From contig CM029617.1 of NCBI GenBank assembly GCA_017311315.1, forward strand, positions 14,117,455-14,181,454: a stretch of 64,000 bases of DNA. The letters are read 5' to 3'. The notes beneath the pieces were generated by a model that did no database searches, had not been told where the DNA came from, and worked only from the letters and a program-made list of their open reading frames with translations. Both the position numbers and the translations under genes were made by a program. Position 1 is the stretch's first letter, and each line of letters starts with the position of its first letter. This DNA is from Dendrocalamus latiflorus (lineage: Eukaryota > Streptophyta > Magnoliopsida > Poales > Poaceae). Below, piece by piece: positions 54,546-64,000 of this stretch.

Positions 54546-54890
54546 GGTGGATTAATTAAATGATGTCGATCGCTGTTTGGAGTTTTAGACAGCAATCAAT
54601 ATAGATAGTGTATGATCGGTGGATTACTTAAATGATGTCACTCGCTGTTTGGAGTCTTAGACATCAATCAATATAGCAAGAGTATGATCGGTGGATTAAT
54701 TAAATGATGTCAATCGCTGTTTGAAGTTTTAGATAGTACTTAATATAGAAAGTGTGTGTTTGGTGGATTAAATAAATGATGATACTCATTGTTTAGAGTC
54801 TTAGACAGCAATCAATAAAGAAAGTGTATCTTCGGTGGATTAAGTCAATTATGACAATCGCCGTGTGGAGTTTTAGGTAGCAACAATAAC
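54546..54890 (+). repeat. 72-73-bp tandem repeat in the LTR, about five copies
   Basis: Unit begins TCGGTGGATTAATTAAATGA, continues with ATCGCTGTTTGGAGTTTTAG and ends ATCAATATAG. Five consecutive copies with increasing divergence to the right. Confidence 0.85.
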
Positions 54891-55383
54891 TCTATGATTT
54901 AATAATAATAATACTACCAAAAGCAATTTATGGCAAATAAAATAACCCGACCCTCTCCTTTGATAAGCCATGCATACTATTTATTTGCATTCTATGTATT
55001 AGTTCGCGGAGCACGGTGGTTTGTGCTCACACTCGCTCTCACAACAAATCCAGAATCAGGAATCAGATCACTACGCTTCAGCAACACTTTTGGTCACGAT
55101 GGCAAAGATGATGAAGATGTCAAGGGCTAGGTCGTGAACCTCCAGTTGGCTGCCTGTGGGCATGTCCTGAGGGTCCCACCTATGTGCTTCATTTCTGCTG
55201 CTGCATTTTATTGATTTTGGCCTAATCGGCCCATGAGTAAGTCTACTATTATATTTAGGCTTCCGCATGATATGTACTTTGATGTTCAGAACTGTAATAT
55301 GTGAGCACTATCTACTGATCCAAGGAATAGTGCGGTGGAATCACAGAGGATTCCATATTATAAAATCTGGGTCCCTACAGGGA

Positions 55384-55395
55384 TGGTATCAGTGC
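55384..55395 (+). other. Primer-binding site after the long LTR
   Basis: TGGTATCAGTGC starts four bases after the LTR end and differs by one base from the initiator tRNA-Met site TGGTATCAGAGC. Confidence 0.7.
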
Positions 55396-56660
55396 ATATC
55401 AACTGCAGGTCATGACCTAGTTAGCCTGGCCGTTGTCTCACGACTAGAATTATTGCTTAATACCTATTTCCCAAAAATATAAGTGATATTGCTCATCCTT
55501 ATCTCCCTTAGATGACTCCCCCTCACCTATATGCTACCTTAGCCATTTTTACCTCTAAAATATCTCTTACCCCAAATTCAAAACGATAACACAAGAGTGA
55601 ATACTAATATCAATCAAATTACCCCCAAATACTCCCCTCTTCTTTCTATTGATTCAAAAGGAAAATTTTGATCCTCTTCTCGTACCTTACTCCAAAAATT
55701 TAAGGTTAGGAACGTTGAAGATGGTCATGAAGATAAGATGGTCTCGTCTTAAACAGACTATGCGGAGGAACCTTGTACCCTTTAATGTATGCTTCTCCGA
55801 ATAGACGTTGTACTGTCACAATATTTTATTGGACCATGTGCACTGCCTTCTTGCCCTCGGGCGTTGTATTTCGCAGTCACAGGAAAAGATTATTTTAAGA
55901 AGTGGTGTGAATTTTTGTATCACCCCAACTTCCTAGGTGTGCTCTTTTAAAATTAGAATGGGATTAGATTACCTTATCCCCACGACTCAATCCTTATCTC
56001 ATGCTATTCCCACTCACCTCATTTGCTGCAAACCCAGTCAGATCTACCGAAGCAAAGTGATAGATAGCCAAAGCCAAGGCAATCAAGGACAAGAGGAGCC
56101 TTCACCACTTTCCAACTAAAAACCTCAACCGGCACAAAGACTAAGACTTGAGACTCTGCCTTGCTAACACTCTCTCCTTACCTACCCGGAGGACCCATAG
56201 ATCAAATCGCCGCCAACTAAACACAATGACAAGGAACACGTCGACGATGTGAAGAGAAAAGACATTGCGCATACCAATGCTCCGGGAACTACTCCAATTG
56301 CGAGGAAGACCACCAGCCTGGTGAGTGCCCTGTGGCAAGGTCACATGTATTCTTTGCGAAGGACAAGGTCACTGCCCCAAAGATTGCCCTGAACCTAATG
56401 TTGGCTAAGTAGCCGAAGTACAACAGATGAGTCTTCACATCGCCACAAGACCCATCATGCCTGGAGCTAGAAGAGATGAATAATGACTAATGACAATTGT
56501 CATTTATTTAAGGGGGTAGCACTATGAGACAGAACTGCCGAAGAACTACTACGATGTATATGTTTGGAATTGCAACAACATGGACTTAGGACGAATTAGA
56601 CCAGTACAAGGAGATTCGCAAGGCCAGAAATCTTTTGGTGATGAGGATTACAAGACGTAC
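55396..56660 (+). pseudogene. Gypsy leader and gag remnant
   Basis: Downstream of the primer-binding site is a leader with no open frame, then a decayed gag. A zinc knuckle CILCEGQGHCPKDC is readable at 56346-56387. No long frame survives and no protease or RT is present before the sequence breaks into a MITE relic at 56762. This is the 5' end of an element whose remainder has been lost. Confidence 0.55.
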
Positions 56661-56761
56661 CTTTAGCTAAAATCGTCATGCTTGGCAAAGCTAAAGAGTA
56701 AGAACGGAATCCCAGTAGAAGTGAAAGACCACCATATAGATATGTCCATCGTCACCTCTGC

Positions 56762-57125
56762 TAGGGGTGGAAACGGATCGGATACGGTCGAACAGTCTCA
56801 AATACGAATACGAATTCGTGTTTTTAAAACGGATACGGATACGAATTCGAACATTCTCGAATACAAATCGAATGTCATAATGAATACGAATTCGAATCGG
56901 ATATATGCTTAATTCGATCGAATACGAATATCCTCCTACGAATGTCATAATCGACCAGTTTTTCCAATTAGCGGTTTTAAATTCAAATTTTGACATTTCA
57001 AATTTCATCAAATGTCAAATTTTGAATTTAGCGGGTTTTCCGATTAGCGGTTTTAAATTCAAATTTTGACATTTCAAATTTCATCAAATGTCAAAATTTG
57101 AATTTAGCGGTTTTTTCGATTAGTA
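56762..57125. mobile_element. Partial relative of the hAT MITE at 27275
   Basis: Starts TAGGGGTGGAAACGGATCGG with the same GAATACGAATACGAATTCG interior. The right terminus is not found. From 56974 to 57113 a roughly 70-bp unit containing AAATTTTGACATTTCAAATT and its inverse is repeated twice. Confidence 0.65.
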
Positions 57126-57215
57126 ATAAGCAGGAAGTTCAGGAAAAAGAAATTAAACTGGAAAAGTGCAGCAATATGCCAATATCCATTAGTCAGCACT
57201 CAGCAATCAAGGTAC

Positions 57216-57993
57216 CTCAATTGCTAAAGATGTTAACCATTGCTTGGGCAAGTGTCTGGTCAGATGTTCATCAACAATTGCAAGCGCCGGCGAGAACAAT
57301 CGAAGAGCATTTTCTATTGCCACAGCACGGGAAGGGAATACAAGTATACAACAACGTTCTAGTACACCACAAAAGAAAAAATGAGCACCGTATGAAGCAT
57401 AAGTAAGAAGTATAGAATGGCTAGATCTTAAGGATTTCTAGTAAGCGAACATAATTGTAAAGGCAATATACACCAAGACTTACATCAGGAGTTAATGGGA
57501 TGTGGTGGTAGCTCTTCATAAAACCAGCAACAAGATTCTGAAAATTTATACATCCAGCTGGTGGCTCACAAGGGTTGGACTTATTCTCTTTCAAAAAACT
57601 AGCTAGGTATGCTAGGAAGGGAATTTTTTCATCAGCAACAGAATCATCAATTCATCATCGAAGGACAAATTGAGGGAGCTGCTGACTTCATGAAACCCAT
57701 CTTTAAGAAACTCAAATATTTTCTTCACCTGAAAGTTCTCTGAATAAGTACTGTTCCCATCATTATATTATTGCTTTTAGAAATTTAAGAGAACACAAAG
57801 GAACCTGATTGGGCTGGCGAGGCTGACAGCTATAAACAGACAAAGCATGTGAAATGCGACTGCCAGATCTCATGTATGCCCAAGCTGTGCGTGCGCAGAC
57901 AGGCTGATCCCCAACAAGATCCATGAAGAACTCAAAGCGATGTCGGCTATTTTTCTCAATTTCAACTAGAGCTGAAATATCTGTGTCTGCAGC
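57216..57993 (-). pseudogene. Exons of an unidentified gene
   Basis: Minus strand. Exon 57993-57805 (63 codons, in phase, TTTGCAG before and GTTCCT after) reads VEIEKNSRHRFEFFMDLVGD and VCARTAWAYMRSGSRISHAL. Exon 57728-57484 (TTTCAG before, GTAAGT after) reads KKIFEFLKDGFHEVSSSLNL and, after a frameshift, NPCEPPAGCINFQNLVAGFM. A third, ending at 57216 (GTACCT after), reads LFSPALAIVDEHLTRHLPKQ. The splice sites and coding character are convincing but I do not recognise the protein. The frameshift in exon 2 suggests a decaying copy; further exons probably lie between 58000 and 58800 or are lost. Confidence 0.5.
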
Positions 57994-58008
57994 CTGCAAA
58001 TAACCCAA

Positions 58009-58790
58009 CTAGTTGGTAATGATACCAAACGAAAATGGAGTTGCACTATAAAATCATAAAGTAGTAGATGAAAATTCTAGGCCCTGCTAAAAGCTGTTGT
58101 GCAACTCAGAAGTACATATTGATGACCAAACCGGGACATAATGCATTAATGCTGGCATGCAAAATAGACTTCTTGATTAATTAACATCTGGTCTGTCACA
58201 GAATCACTACCTGCATAATTTTTGTTTGCCAAAGCTTTGTTATGTGAAATCCCCGATGTCAAAATAGGCGTTCACAGACACCTTGCCTTAGTCGACCTCC
58301 CATGTTGCCTCACTTCAACAAGAGAATTTCTCCTTGGAGTGTTCGCATCACAAAAATGAAGCATGAAATGGTATACACTCACCAATGAAGAAAGAGATGC
58401 ATAGGGAATTGCCTAACTGAAGGTATGATAGCTCTAAAGAAACCAAGTTCTACTGTGCAATTATTTTTATCAATATACAGATGTTACAGAGCTTGAATAG
58501 AGCAACTAAATTGCAATATACCAAGTAATTCAATCAAGCTTAGTGAGAATCAACAAAATTGCTAGGGAAAAACAATTTTGACAATGGAAGACCCTGAGTA
58601 GGACTATATCACATAGATCAATTGTTCATGACACTTGACACCAAATATCACATAGTCACATTGATCAATTGCTCATGACACCAAAAGAAGCAGGGCAATA
58701 GATACAAAGCAAACAAGTGAAAAAGAGCTCTAATTTCAAAGCTCACAAAATCAAACACATTTCAAAGCATCATGACAATCAGAATGAGCT
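58009..58790. other. Unassigned AT-rich sequence
   Basis: No coding exon recognised. Could be intron of the unidentified gene on its right side or downstream flank of the hAT transposase gene. Confidence 0.35.
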
Positions 58791-59515
58791 CTAATTTTCT
58801 TCCACATCCATGTCATTGCCATCCCCTGTAGTGCTGCTATAGCCACCTGCAACATAATAAATTAATAACCAATAATTGAGCATGCAACATAATAAACTTT
58901 TATGATTATATCTGTAATTCTATATATGATATATTCATATATACCTTCATCTTGTTCGACTTTGTCATTTATTTCTGAAATATTTAAATCTTCATGAATT
59001 GATGCTACCTCACTTTGATCTGAAATAAATGGACAAAGATAAATTAGTACTGGTTCAGCCAAACATTCTTTGCATATTTTTATTTGTTTACCTTTTCTAG
59101 ATGCTCTTATCCAATCCTTGGTGCAAATGAGGCCCTCAACAACTTCAGGGTCCAAACGACTACGGTATTTGTCAATAACTCTTCCTCCAGTACTAAAGGC
59201 AGATTCGGATGCAACTGTTGAGGCAGGAATAGCCAAAACATCCCTTGCAAGACGACCAAGGATAGGATACTTCACACCCTGGGTCTTCCACCATGACAAA
59301 ATGTCAAAGTGTTCATCTTTAGGCCATCTCAACAATGGCTCGGTGCAATATTTATCCATTTCAGATTGCTCTTGGTGCACTTCACAAATATCATTTAGAA
59401 AAGCATCCAATTTTCTCTTTTTTGGTTCACCATCAGGATCCACATAGTGGTGAGCTCTGCCAGGAGGATGCATAATGCTCATTGCAGGATTTGTGTAAAG
59501 GGATGCATAAGAATT
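58791..59515 (-). pseudogene. hAT transposase, C-terminal exons with dimerisation domain
   Basis: Minus strand, three exons that splice in phase: 59515-59093, 59019-58945, 58846-58791 (introns GTAAAC...TTTCAG and GTATAT...TTGCAG), ending DGNDMDVEEN and TAG. Exon 1 carries the hAT dimerisation domain: LLRWPKDEHFDILSWWKTQG, YPILGRLARDVLAIPASTVA, SESAFSTGGRVIDKYRSRLD. This fits Ac-like/RICESLEEPER-type proteins. The gene is cut at 59516 by the LTR, so the BED zinc finger and catalytic RNase H-like domain are not in the window. The surviving exons have no stops. It could be a transposase or a domesticated protein before truncation. Confidence 0.85.
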
Positions 59516-61002
59516 TGTTGGACCGAAATGGCGACAGAGGGGGGGGGTGAATGTCGACTTTTTAGAAAATTCCCACAAGTACACACCTTAAGCTTTCTCC
59601 AATAGCAACCAATGCTATGAAGAACAAGGTGAAAAATGCTCTCTGGAAACTTGAGCACTCAGAGGAAATAAGCACTGCAAACAGAGAAATCAACAAGGGC
59701 CAAAAACTCACCAAAAAGCAAGCAACATAGGAGCTGCAGGGGGAGGCCGGTCAGACCGGAGGCATCAGGCCGGTCTGACCGCACCCTGGCCGGCGGTCAG
59801 ACCGCCCAGGCCACACCGGTCTGATCGGCGGTATAACGGTGGTCTGACCACCATGTAACCTGCGGTCTGACCGAGCTTCGATTCCAGAAAACAGCAGGGG
59901 CAGAAATTTCAGACTAAAGCACAATAACTTCACACAAAGAAGAAATTTGAGATTTGCCCCGAAACCTTTTAATCCAGAACAGAGAGAAAACAACTACAAT
60001 AGCCTGGGGAACCTAGGAGACCAAAGATATCCAACTTATGACCAAGAATTTGGAATTTGAGCCAAAATCTGAAAACTTACAGAGTGCTGCACCAAACTCC
60101 AAATTCATCTCCAATCCTTGATCCTTTGGCCATGAGACTTTAGAAATAGCTACTTAATAGCCTTAGGATTTAACATACCAAGTCTCATGCCATCTCAAGT
60201 AGGGAAACAAGAAATCTCACCAAACCCTAGAAATGAAAAACAAGAACAGAGAACCTGAAAAATGAAAGTCCTTGATTCATTCATTTTGCTCTAGGGAGAA
60301 ACCAATCAAATGATCTTGAGAACTATTCCCATCACAGAGCAACCCATTTGGGTCTTCTCAGCAAAAATAACAAGAAATCGAAAAACTCAAGAATCACACA
60401 GAGCAAACACAACGAAGAACACAGGAGCACGAGAAAAAAACTTTAGAAATTTCATTCCCAATCAAACGAGGAATACAGATGAGTCCCCATACGCATGAAC
60501 ATTGAAACAAAGGATGATTACATGGAGTTTCATGATGTGACGATGGCCCGATCTTCCGAGAGGTACTGATAAGTCGATTGTGGAGATCTCGACGTTGATG
60601 ATCCAAAGGCTCCGACCAAAACAGATCGAACCCCTCGCAATCACTACACCACTGCTCCGTTGGTTATCAACCGTGCCGAACACGATTGACCTCGCCAAGA
60701 AGGCTATCTCCTACAAGCGAATCGAGAACACAAGCAAGAGAGTACAAGATGCAATCTGAAATTGCGAATAAATATTAAGTTCACAAGTTGGGGTCTCACA
60801 AATTGTTGAACGGCGAAACTGTTAAAAGACAGATTAATCTAAGCAAAACCCAAGGAAAACTAAAGGGGTGTGGCCTCCTTAAATAGGGGAGGGGGAAGCC
60901 ACACTTATCTAATGAAAAAGGATGTGGTACTATTCCTAGTTACTGTTCACACGCGTGGTACTGTTCACGTGAATAGTACCGGCCCAAATAGCCCAAGTTA
61001 CA
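59516..61002 (-). repeat. Gypsy 3' LTR, minus strand (right boundary approximate)
   Basis: The plus-strand left end is TGTTGGACCGAAATGGCGAC. The right end is probably at GTTACA, about 61002, where the minus strand reads TGTAAC. On the minus strand CTATTTAAGGAGG near 60880 is a TATA-like box pointing left, consistent with minus orientation. The block 59742-59880 has six GGTCTGACC-type motifs. The partner LTR would lie beyond the right edge of the window. No other gene is visible in it. Confidence 0.6.
60874..60888 (-). promoter_or_regulatory. TATA-like box in the LTR
   Basis: Minus-strand CCCTATTTAAGGAGGCC about 120 bp inside the proposed LTR start; a plausible start of element transcription. 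Confidence 0.45.
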
Positions 61003-63988
61003 AGGCCCTCGGCCCACTTTGAGTCGGACTGGAAAAGTGACATGGCTTGTTTCGCAGTTTCTGATCTTCTCGAGTGGAGTTTGGAGGTGAGACCAGATCC
61101 ATCTGAAAGTAGACTCCAAGATCTTTCCAACGAGTACTCACGGGCCCCGAGAATCCTTTTGGATCAAAAGTTATGGCCGTTTGAAGTTGGCTTGTCAAGC
61201 TGAATCCGAATTGATCTGGAGGCCGAATTGGATTCCAAAACCTGTCCAAGTTGAACCCTTGCTTCAATTGGTTCCAAAGTGATGTGGTGCTACAAATATA
61301 TATATTTTCATCATTAGGTAGCATCATATTCTCATTTAAAATATGTTGAAGTTGAAGAAACGAATTCACCTTTAGTTCATTCTTGATATTGGCCGCTATG
61401 GTCGTACGTGTTTGTGGCGTGGTCACATCATCCTCCCCTTCTTGATGGAAAATCGTCCTCGGTTTTAACATATGTGTAGTGTCACGTATTGCATGATCTT
61501 GATCATAAATCTTGGTGTATGATAACAAACGCAACAAACTCTCATTATGTAATATCACAAGTTCTTTATCAAATAAAGTAAAATCTCTTTGAAACGAGCT
61601 CACCTCATAATTTAAGTGATGCGTAGCAGCTCTTGTAATTGTAACAACAAGTAGAGCAAATATGGTTGTATCCATAGGGTTCATATTCTTATCATCCTCC
61701 CCTTCTTGCAAACAAAGCCGTCCTCGGCTTTTGATAAGCTGAAAATATGGTAAGAAAGAAGCCAAGGTGTATGCATGGTATATGTATATGTCATCCGTTT
61801 TAACAGTTCTTCGTTGTTGCACAATTAATGTTATAAAACAGCAATGATCATAAAAGCTCATTGTATTATTAACCCAAGAGTAATCATATATGTTAATGAG
61901 CAATTCAAAATATCTCACACAGTAATTATTGCAACTTGTTTTGCAAATGTAAGTGAAACATTTATGCAATTCAAATCTTTGATTTTGTAAACTTGTAGTG
62001 GTGGCATATATGGACAAAACTACAACCTTTGGAATCAAGCAAAGTTCATCCATATAATCGTATCTCAATCGAACAATAGTAAATTCATCTAGCCAGGGTG
62101 AAGAGATTTGTATGTTTTGCCATAACTCATCATCTTTATTCAGATTGTCCATACTAGATGGTGCAAAAAGAGATGAACACATAGGCATTGGATGAGTACT
62201 AAATTTTACTTCCCTCTCACATTGAACATGATTCAACATACAAGAATTGTTGTTCCAAATAGCAAGTTTCAATTCATCCATGTGATCACAAGTTATGCAT
62301 ATTCGATATACAAGAAATTGATTTTCCACACCATAATCTCCAATCAAATTAAACTTATATCCAGGGGTGTAGGCACTAAACAAGAATTTCGAACATGTAA
62401 GTTCAGAAACTTTCTCCATAGCATGTGACAATTTCATAGGTAGATCCAACATGATGTAACACAATGAATTAGCAGGAGAAATTCTAGTCAAAACTTCTTT
62501 ATGTGTTATTAATTCGACATGTGCAAAATTATGAGAATTTAGATTAGCACATGGTTCATTTAAGTCAACACAAGGAATATCAAAAGATTGCACTACAGCA
62601 GGTATATACTCACAAGGTTGCTCTATGTCTTGTTGTAGCACCAAATCAGTACCGTGAGCGATCATAGCTCCATGTTCTTTACCTTTTTGGCTCTCCTCAG
62701 ATGATGTAAGGGCATCCATCTCCTTATCTTCATTCTCAACCAATGGGGTCAATGATTCCATCAGCCCATGCTCCTCTTCGGCATGGTTCTCAACTACCTG
62801 CAAGTTGTTAGCCACAGAAAAGGGCACAAACACAGGTTTGTTCTCATGATCATCACCATTACCTGCAAGGTTAGCTGCAAGAGCATATTCATCCTCAACA
62901 TCACTAGCACTTACATAACCACCATCTTCTGTCGCAATATACGCCCGCTGACTTGTGCAATCTCTCATGACGTGGCCCATCCCTTTACAACGGTGGCACA
63001 CAATGCCCGTCGTACGGCCCGTGGAAGCAACCAATGAAGAGCTCTGTGCTAGTGTTTGCACACTAGTAGATTTGCTCGTCTCGGGTGCGCGTGATGGTGG
63101 CGGCGGTGCTGCTGAATGCGCCCTACTCACAGAGGGGGCAGCAGCTTGACAAATAGGAGGTGGAGCTATCTTGGCTCGCCCAGGCGTTGATCTCGATGTA
63201 GACGTACCTCCAAAGTTGTTCCTCGTCCTTTGTTGCCTACCTTGCAATTCTTTTTCTGCCAAACAAGCAAGCTGGAACAACTGGTTGACAGTAGTAAAAT
63301 CTTTATAATAAACAGTGTCCTGAATTTCACGCCGTAACCCCCCATAGAAACGACAAATCTTATCCTCCGTGTCCTCAACAACCCCACAACGCATCATACC
63401 CTTTTGAAGCTCAGCATAATAGTCCTGAACAGAACGATCACCTTGTTCTAAGCGCTGCAATTTTTTTCTCAAATCAAGTTTATATGTGGGAGGAACAAAA
63501 CGATTACGCATATCTTCTTTTAACTGCTCCCATGTATCAGGTTGTAAGCGCATGTTACTTAGTTCATTCCACCAGATAATAGCAAAGTTCTTAAACTCAC
63601 TAGTAGCTTGTCTGACTCTATGCACTTCAGGAACTAGATGGGCATTAAATTTTTGTTCAACTGTCATCTCCCAATCTAGATAAGTTTCAGCATCATAAGT
63701 ACCCGCAAAAGATGGTATGGTAAATTTAACTTTAGCAAATGGTTTATCATTAACACGAGCATTGTGGTGCTGAAAATTAGTACCTACCATACCATGACGG
63801 TTTTGATGTAGGCGGTGTCGTGCATCTTGGGCAGCAAATGCAGCTCCGGCGTCACAGTTTTGTCTCTCATTATCATCTCCCTCCACACGATCATGGTCCG
63901 CATCGTGATCATACTCGTGTCCAATGTTTGGTGGCTGATTCAGCATTCTTTCAAGGCGTACAATACTCTCATTGATGGCGCGCTGCAA
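60998..63988 (-). CDS. Gypsy gag fused to a long region without pol domains (996 codons)
   Basis: One uninterrupted minus-strand frame from ATG at 63986-63988, which may begin further right. Residues ~95-260 are a gag capsid domain (PSFAGTYDAETYLDWEMTVE, FAIIWWNELSNMRLQPDTWE, DRSVQDYYAELQKGMMRCGV), followed by a basic linker and a CCHC knuckle CHRCKGMGHVMRDC near 332-346. From ~350 to 996 there is no protease, RT, RNase H or integrase. It contains two LQEGEDD/HQEGEDD segments (near 753 and 845) that correspond in DNA to the GAGGACGA...AAGGGGAGGATGATG signature found at the 3' end of pol in many chromoviruses, here read in another frame. So pol appears deleted, with the pol terminus retained twice. 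The stop falls at the LTR border. Product beyond gag is of unknown function. Confidence 0.75.
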   Translation of the reverse strand: MQRAINESIVRLERMLNQPPNIGHEYDHDADHDRVEGDDNERQNCDAGAAFAAQDARHRLHQNRHGMVGTNFQHHNARVNDKPFAKVKFTIPSFAGTYDAETYLDWEMTVEQKFNAHLVPEVHRVRQATSEFKNFAIIWWNELSNMRLQPDTWEQLKEDMRNRFVPPTYKLDLRKKLQRLEQGDRSVQDYYAELQKGMMRCGVVEDTEDKICRFYGGLRREIQDTVYYKDFTTVNQLFQLACLAEKELQGRQQRTRNNFGGTSTSRSTPGRAKIAPPPICQAAAPSVSRAHSAAPPPPSRAPETSKSTSVQTLAQSSSLVASTGRTTGIVCHRCKGMGHVMRDCTSQRAYIATEDGGYVSASDVEDEYALAANLAGNGDDHENKPVFVPFSVANNLQVVENHAEEEHGLMESLTPLVENEDKEMDALTSSEESQKGKEHGAMIAHGTDLVLQQDIEQPCEYIPAVVQSFDIPCVDLNEPCANLNSHNFAHVELITHKEVLTRISPANSLCYIMLDLPMKLSHAMEKVSELTCSKFLFSAYTPGYKFNLIGDYGVENQFLVYRICITCDHMDELKLAIWNNNSCMLNHVQCEREVKFSTHPMPMCSSLFAPSSMDNLNKDDELWQNIQISSPWLDEFTIVRLRYDYMDELCLIPKVVVLSIYATTTSLQNQRFELHKCFTYICKTSCNNYCVRYFELLINIYDYSWVNNTMSFYDHCCFITLIVQQRRTVKTDDIYIYHAYTLASFLPYFQLIKSRGRLCLQEGEDDKNMNPMDTTIFALLVVTITRAATHHLNYEVSSFQRDFTLFDKELVILHNESLLRLLSYTKIYDQDHAIRDTTHMLKPRTIFHQEGEDDVTTPQTRTTIAANIKNELKVNSFLQLQHILNENMMLPNDENIYICSTTSLWNQLKQGFNLDRFWNPIRPPDQFGFSLTSQLQTAITFDPKGFSGPVSTRWKDLGVYFQMDLVSPPNSTREDQKLRNKPCHFSSPTQSGPRAL

Positions 63989-64000
63989 TGTATCTGTCGT

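Larger units (their letters stand above)
51436..55379 (+). repeat. Long Gypsy LTR, 3.9 kb
   Basis: Starts TGTAACATCCTAAATTTTAA and ends CTGGGTCCCTACA just before a primer-binding site, so its orientation is plus. It contains a CT-rich, GC-rich central block (51880-52930) with open frames of no recognised domain, then AT-rich DNA with minisatellites (54306-54430, 54546-54890). The segment near 53630-53850 is the inverse of landmarks in LTR B and LTR C. Very long LTRs are typical of some chromovirus groups in grasses (Tekay/RIRE3-like); the exact family is not established. Confidence 0.65.

Overview
The window is nuclear DNA from a flowering plant, almost certainly a grass. The evidence is the mix of Ty1-copia, Ty3-gypsy (Tat-like and chromovirus-like), CACTA, hAT and PIF/Harbinger elements, short GT-AG introns, and high-GC coding sequence next to AT-rich intergenic DNA. 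The species cannot be fixed from sequence alone. Only one intact host-type gene is convincing: a two-exon LRR receptor-like pseudokinase on the minus strand (42255-44617). Nearly everything else is layered transposable elements.

1-17.2 kb: a minus-strand Copia element (A) carries a complete 13.6-kb plus-strand Gypsy element of the Tat type (3024-16616) inserted in its gag. The insertion is framed by AGTAC target duplications. The Gypsy element has very short LTRs (231/232 bp), a gag-pol ORF, a broken integrase ORF, a 53-bp tandem array, a spliced antisense gene of the plant 'putative gypsy type transposon' family, and a long 67-69-bp tandem array that contains an internal tandem duplication of 1286 bp.

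17.2-26.5 kb: pieces of long-LTR Gypsy elements, mainly minus strand, with a 5'-truncated plus-strand Copia element (B) inside one LTR. 26.5-31.8 kb: a decayed hAT-type transposase, a 482-bp hAT MITE with 8-bp duplications, a 2.55-kb PIF/Harbinger-like element with TTA duplications that carries a gene-like exon, a fold-back repeat, and a fragment of a small membrane-protein gene.

33.2-40.7 kb: a full-length CACTA element (TAG duplications, hairpin-rich ends) with two minus-strand genes. One is a multi-exon gene ending in a Ulp1-like protease domain that lacks its expected cysteine. The other is a TNP2/DUF4218/DUF4216 transposase.

41-49 kb: a gene island around the LRR pseudokinase, peppered with small MITEs (a hAT and two TTA-type elements) and three copies of one dispersed repeat. 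49-57 kb: a Copia LTR fragment, a decayed CACTA end, a LINE fragment and a 3.9-kb Gypsy LTR with gag remnant. 57-64 kb: exons of an unidentified gene, the 3' exons of a hAT transposase cut by an LTR, and a minus-strand Gypsy-derived element with an open 996-codon frame that starts with gag but has no protease, reverse transcriptase or integrase.

No established prokaryote-style system (operon, CRISPR) is present. The most unusual items are the 1286-bp higher-order duplication, the gag-only 996-codon ORF, the spliced antisense gene, and the CACTA Ulp1-like gene without its nucleophile.
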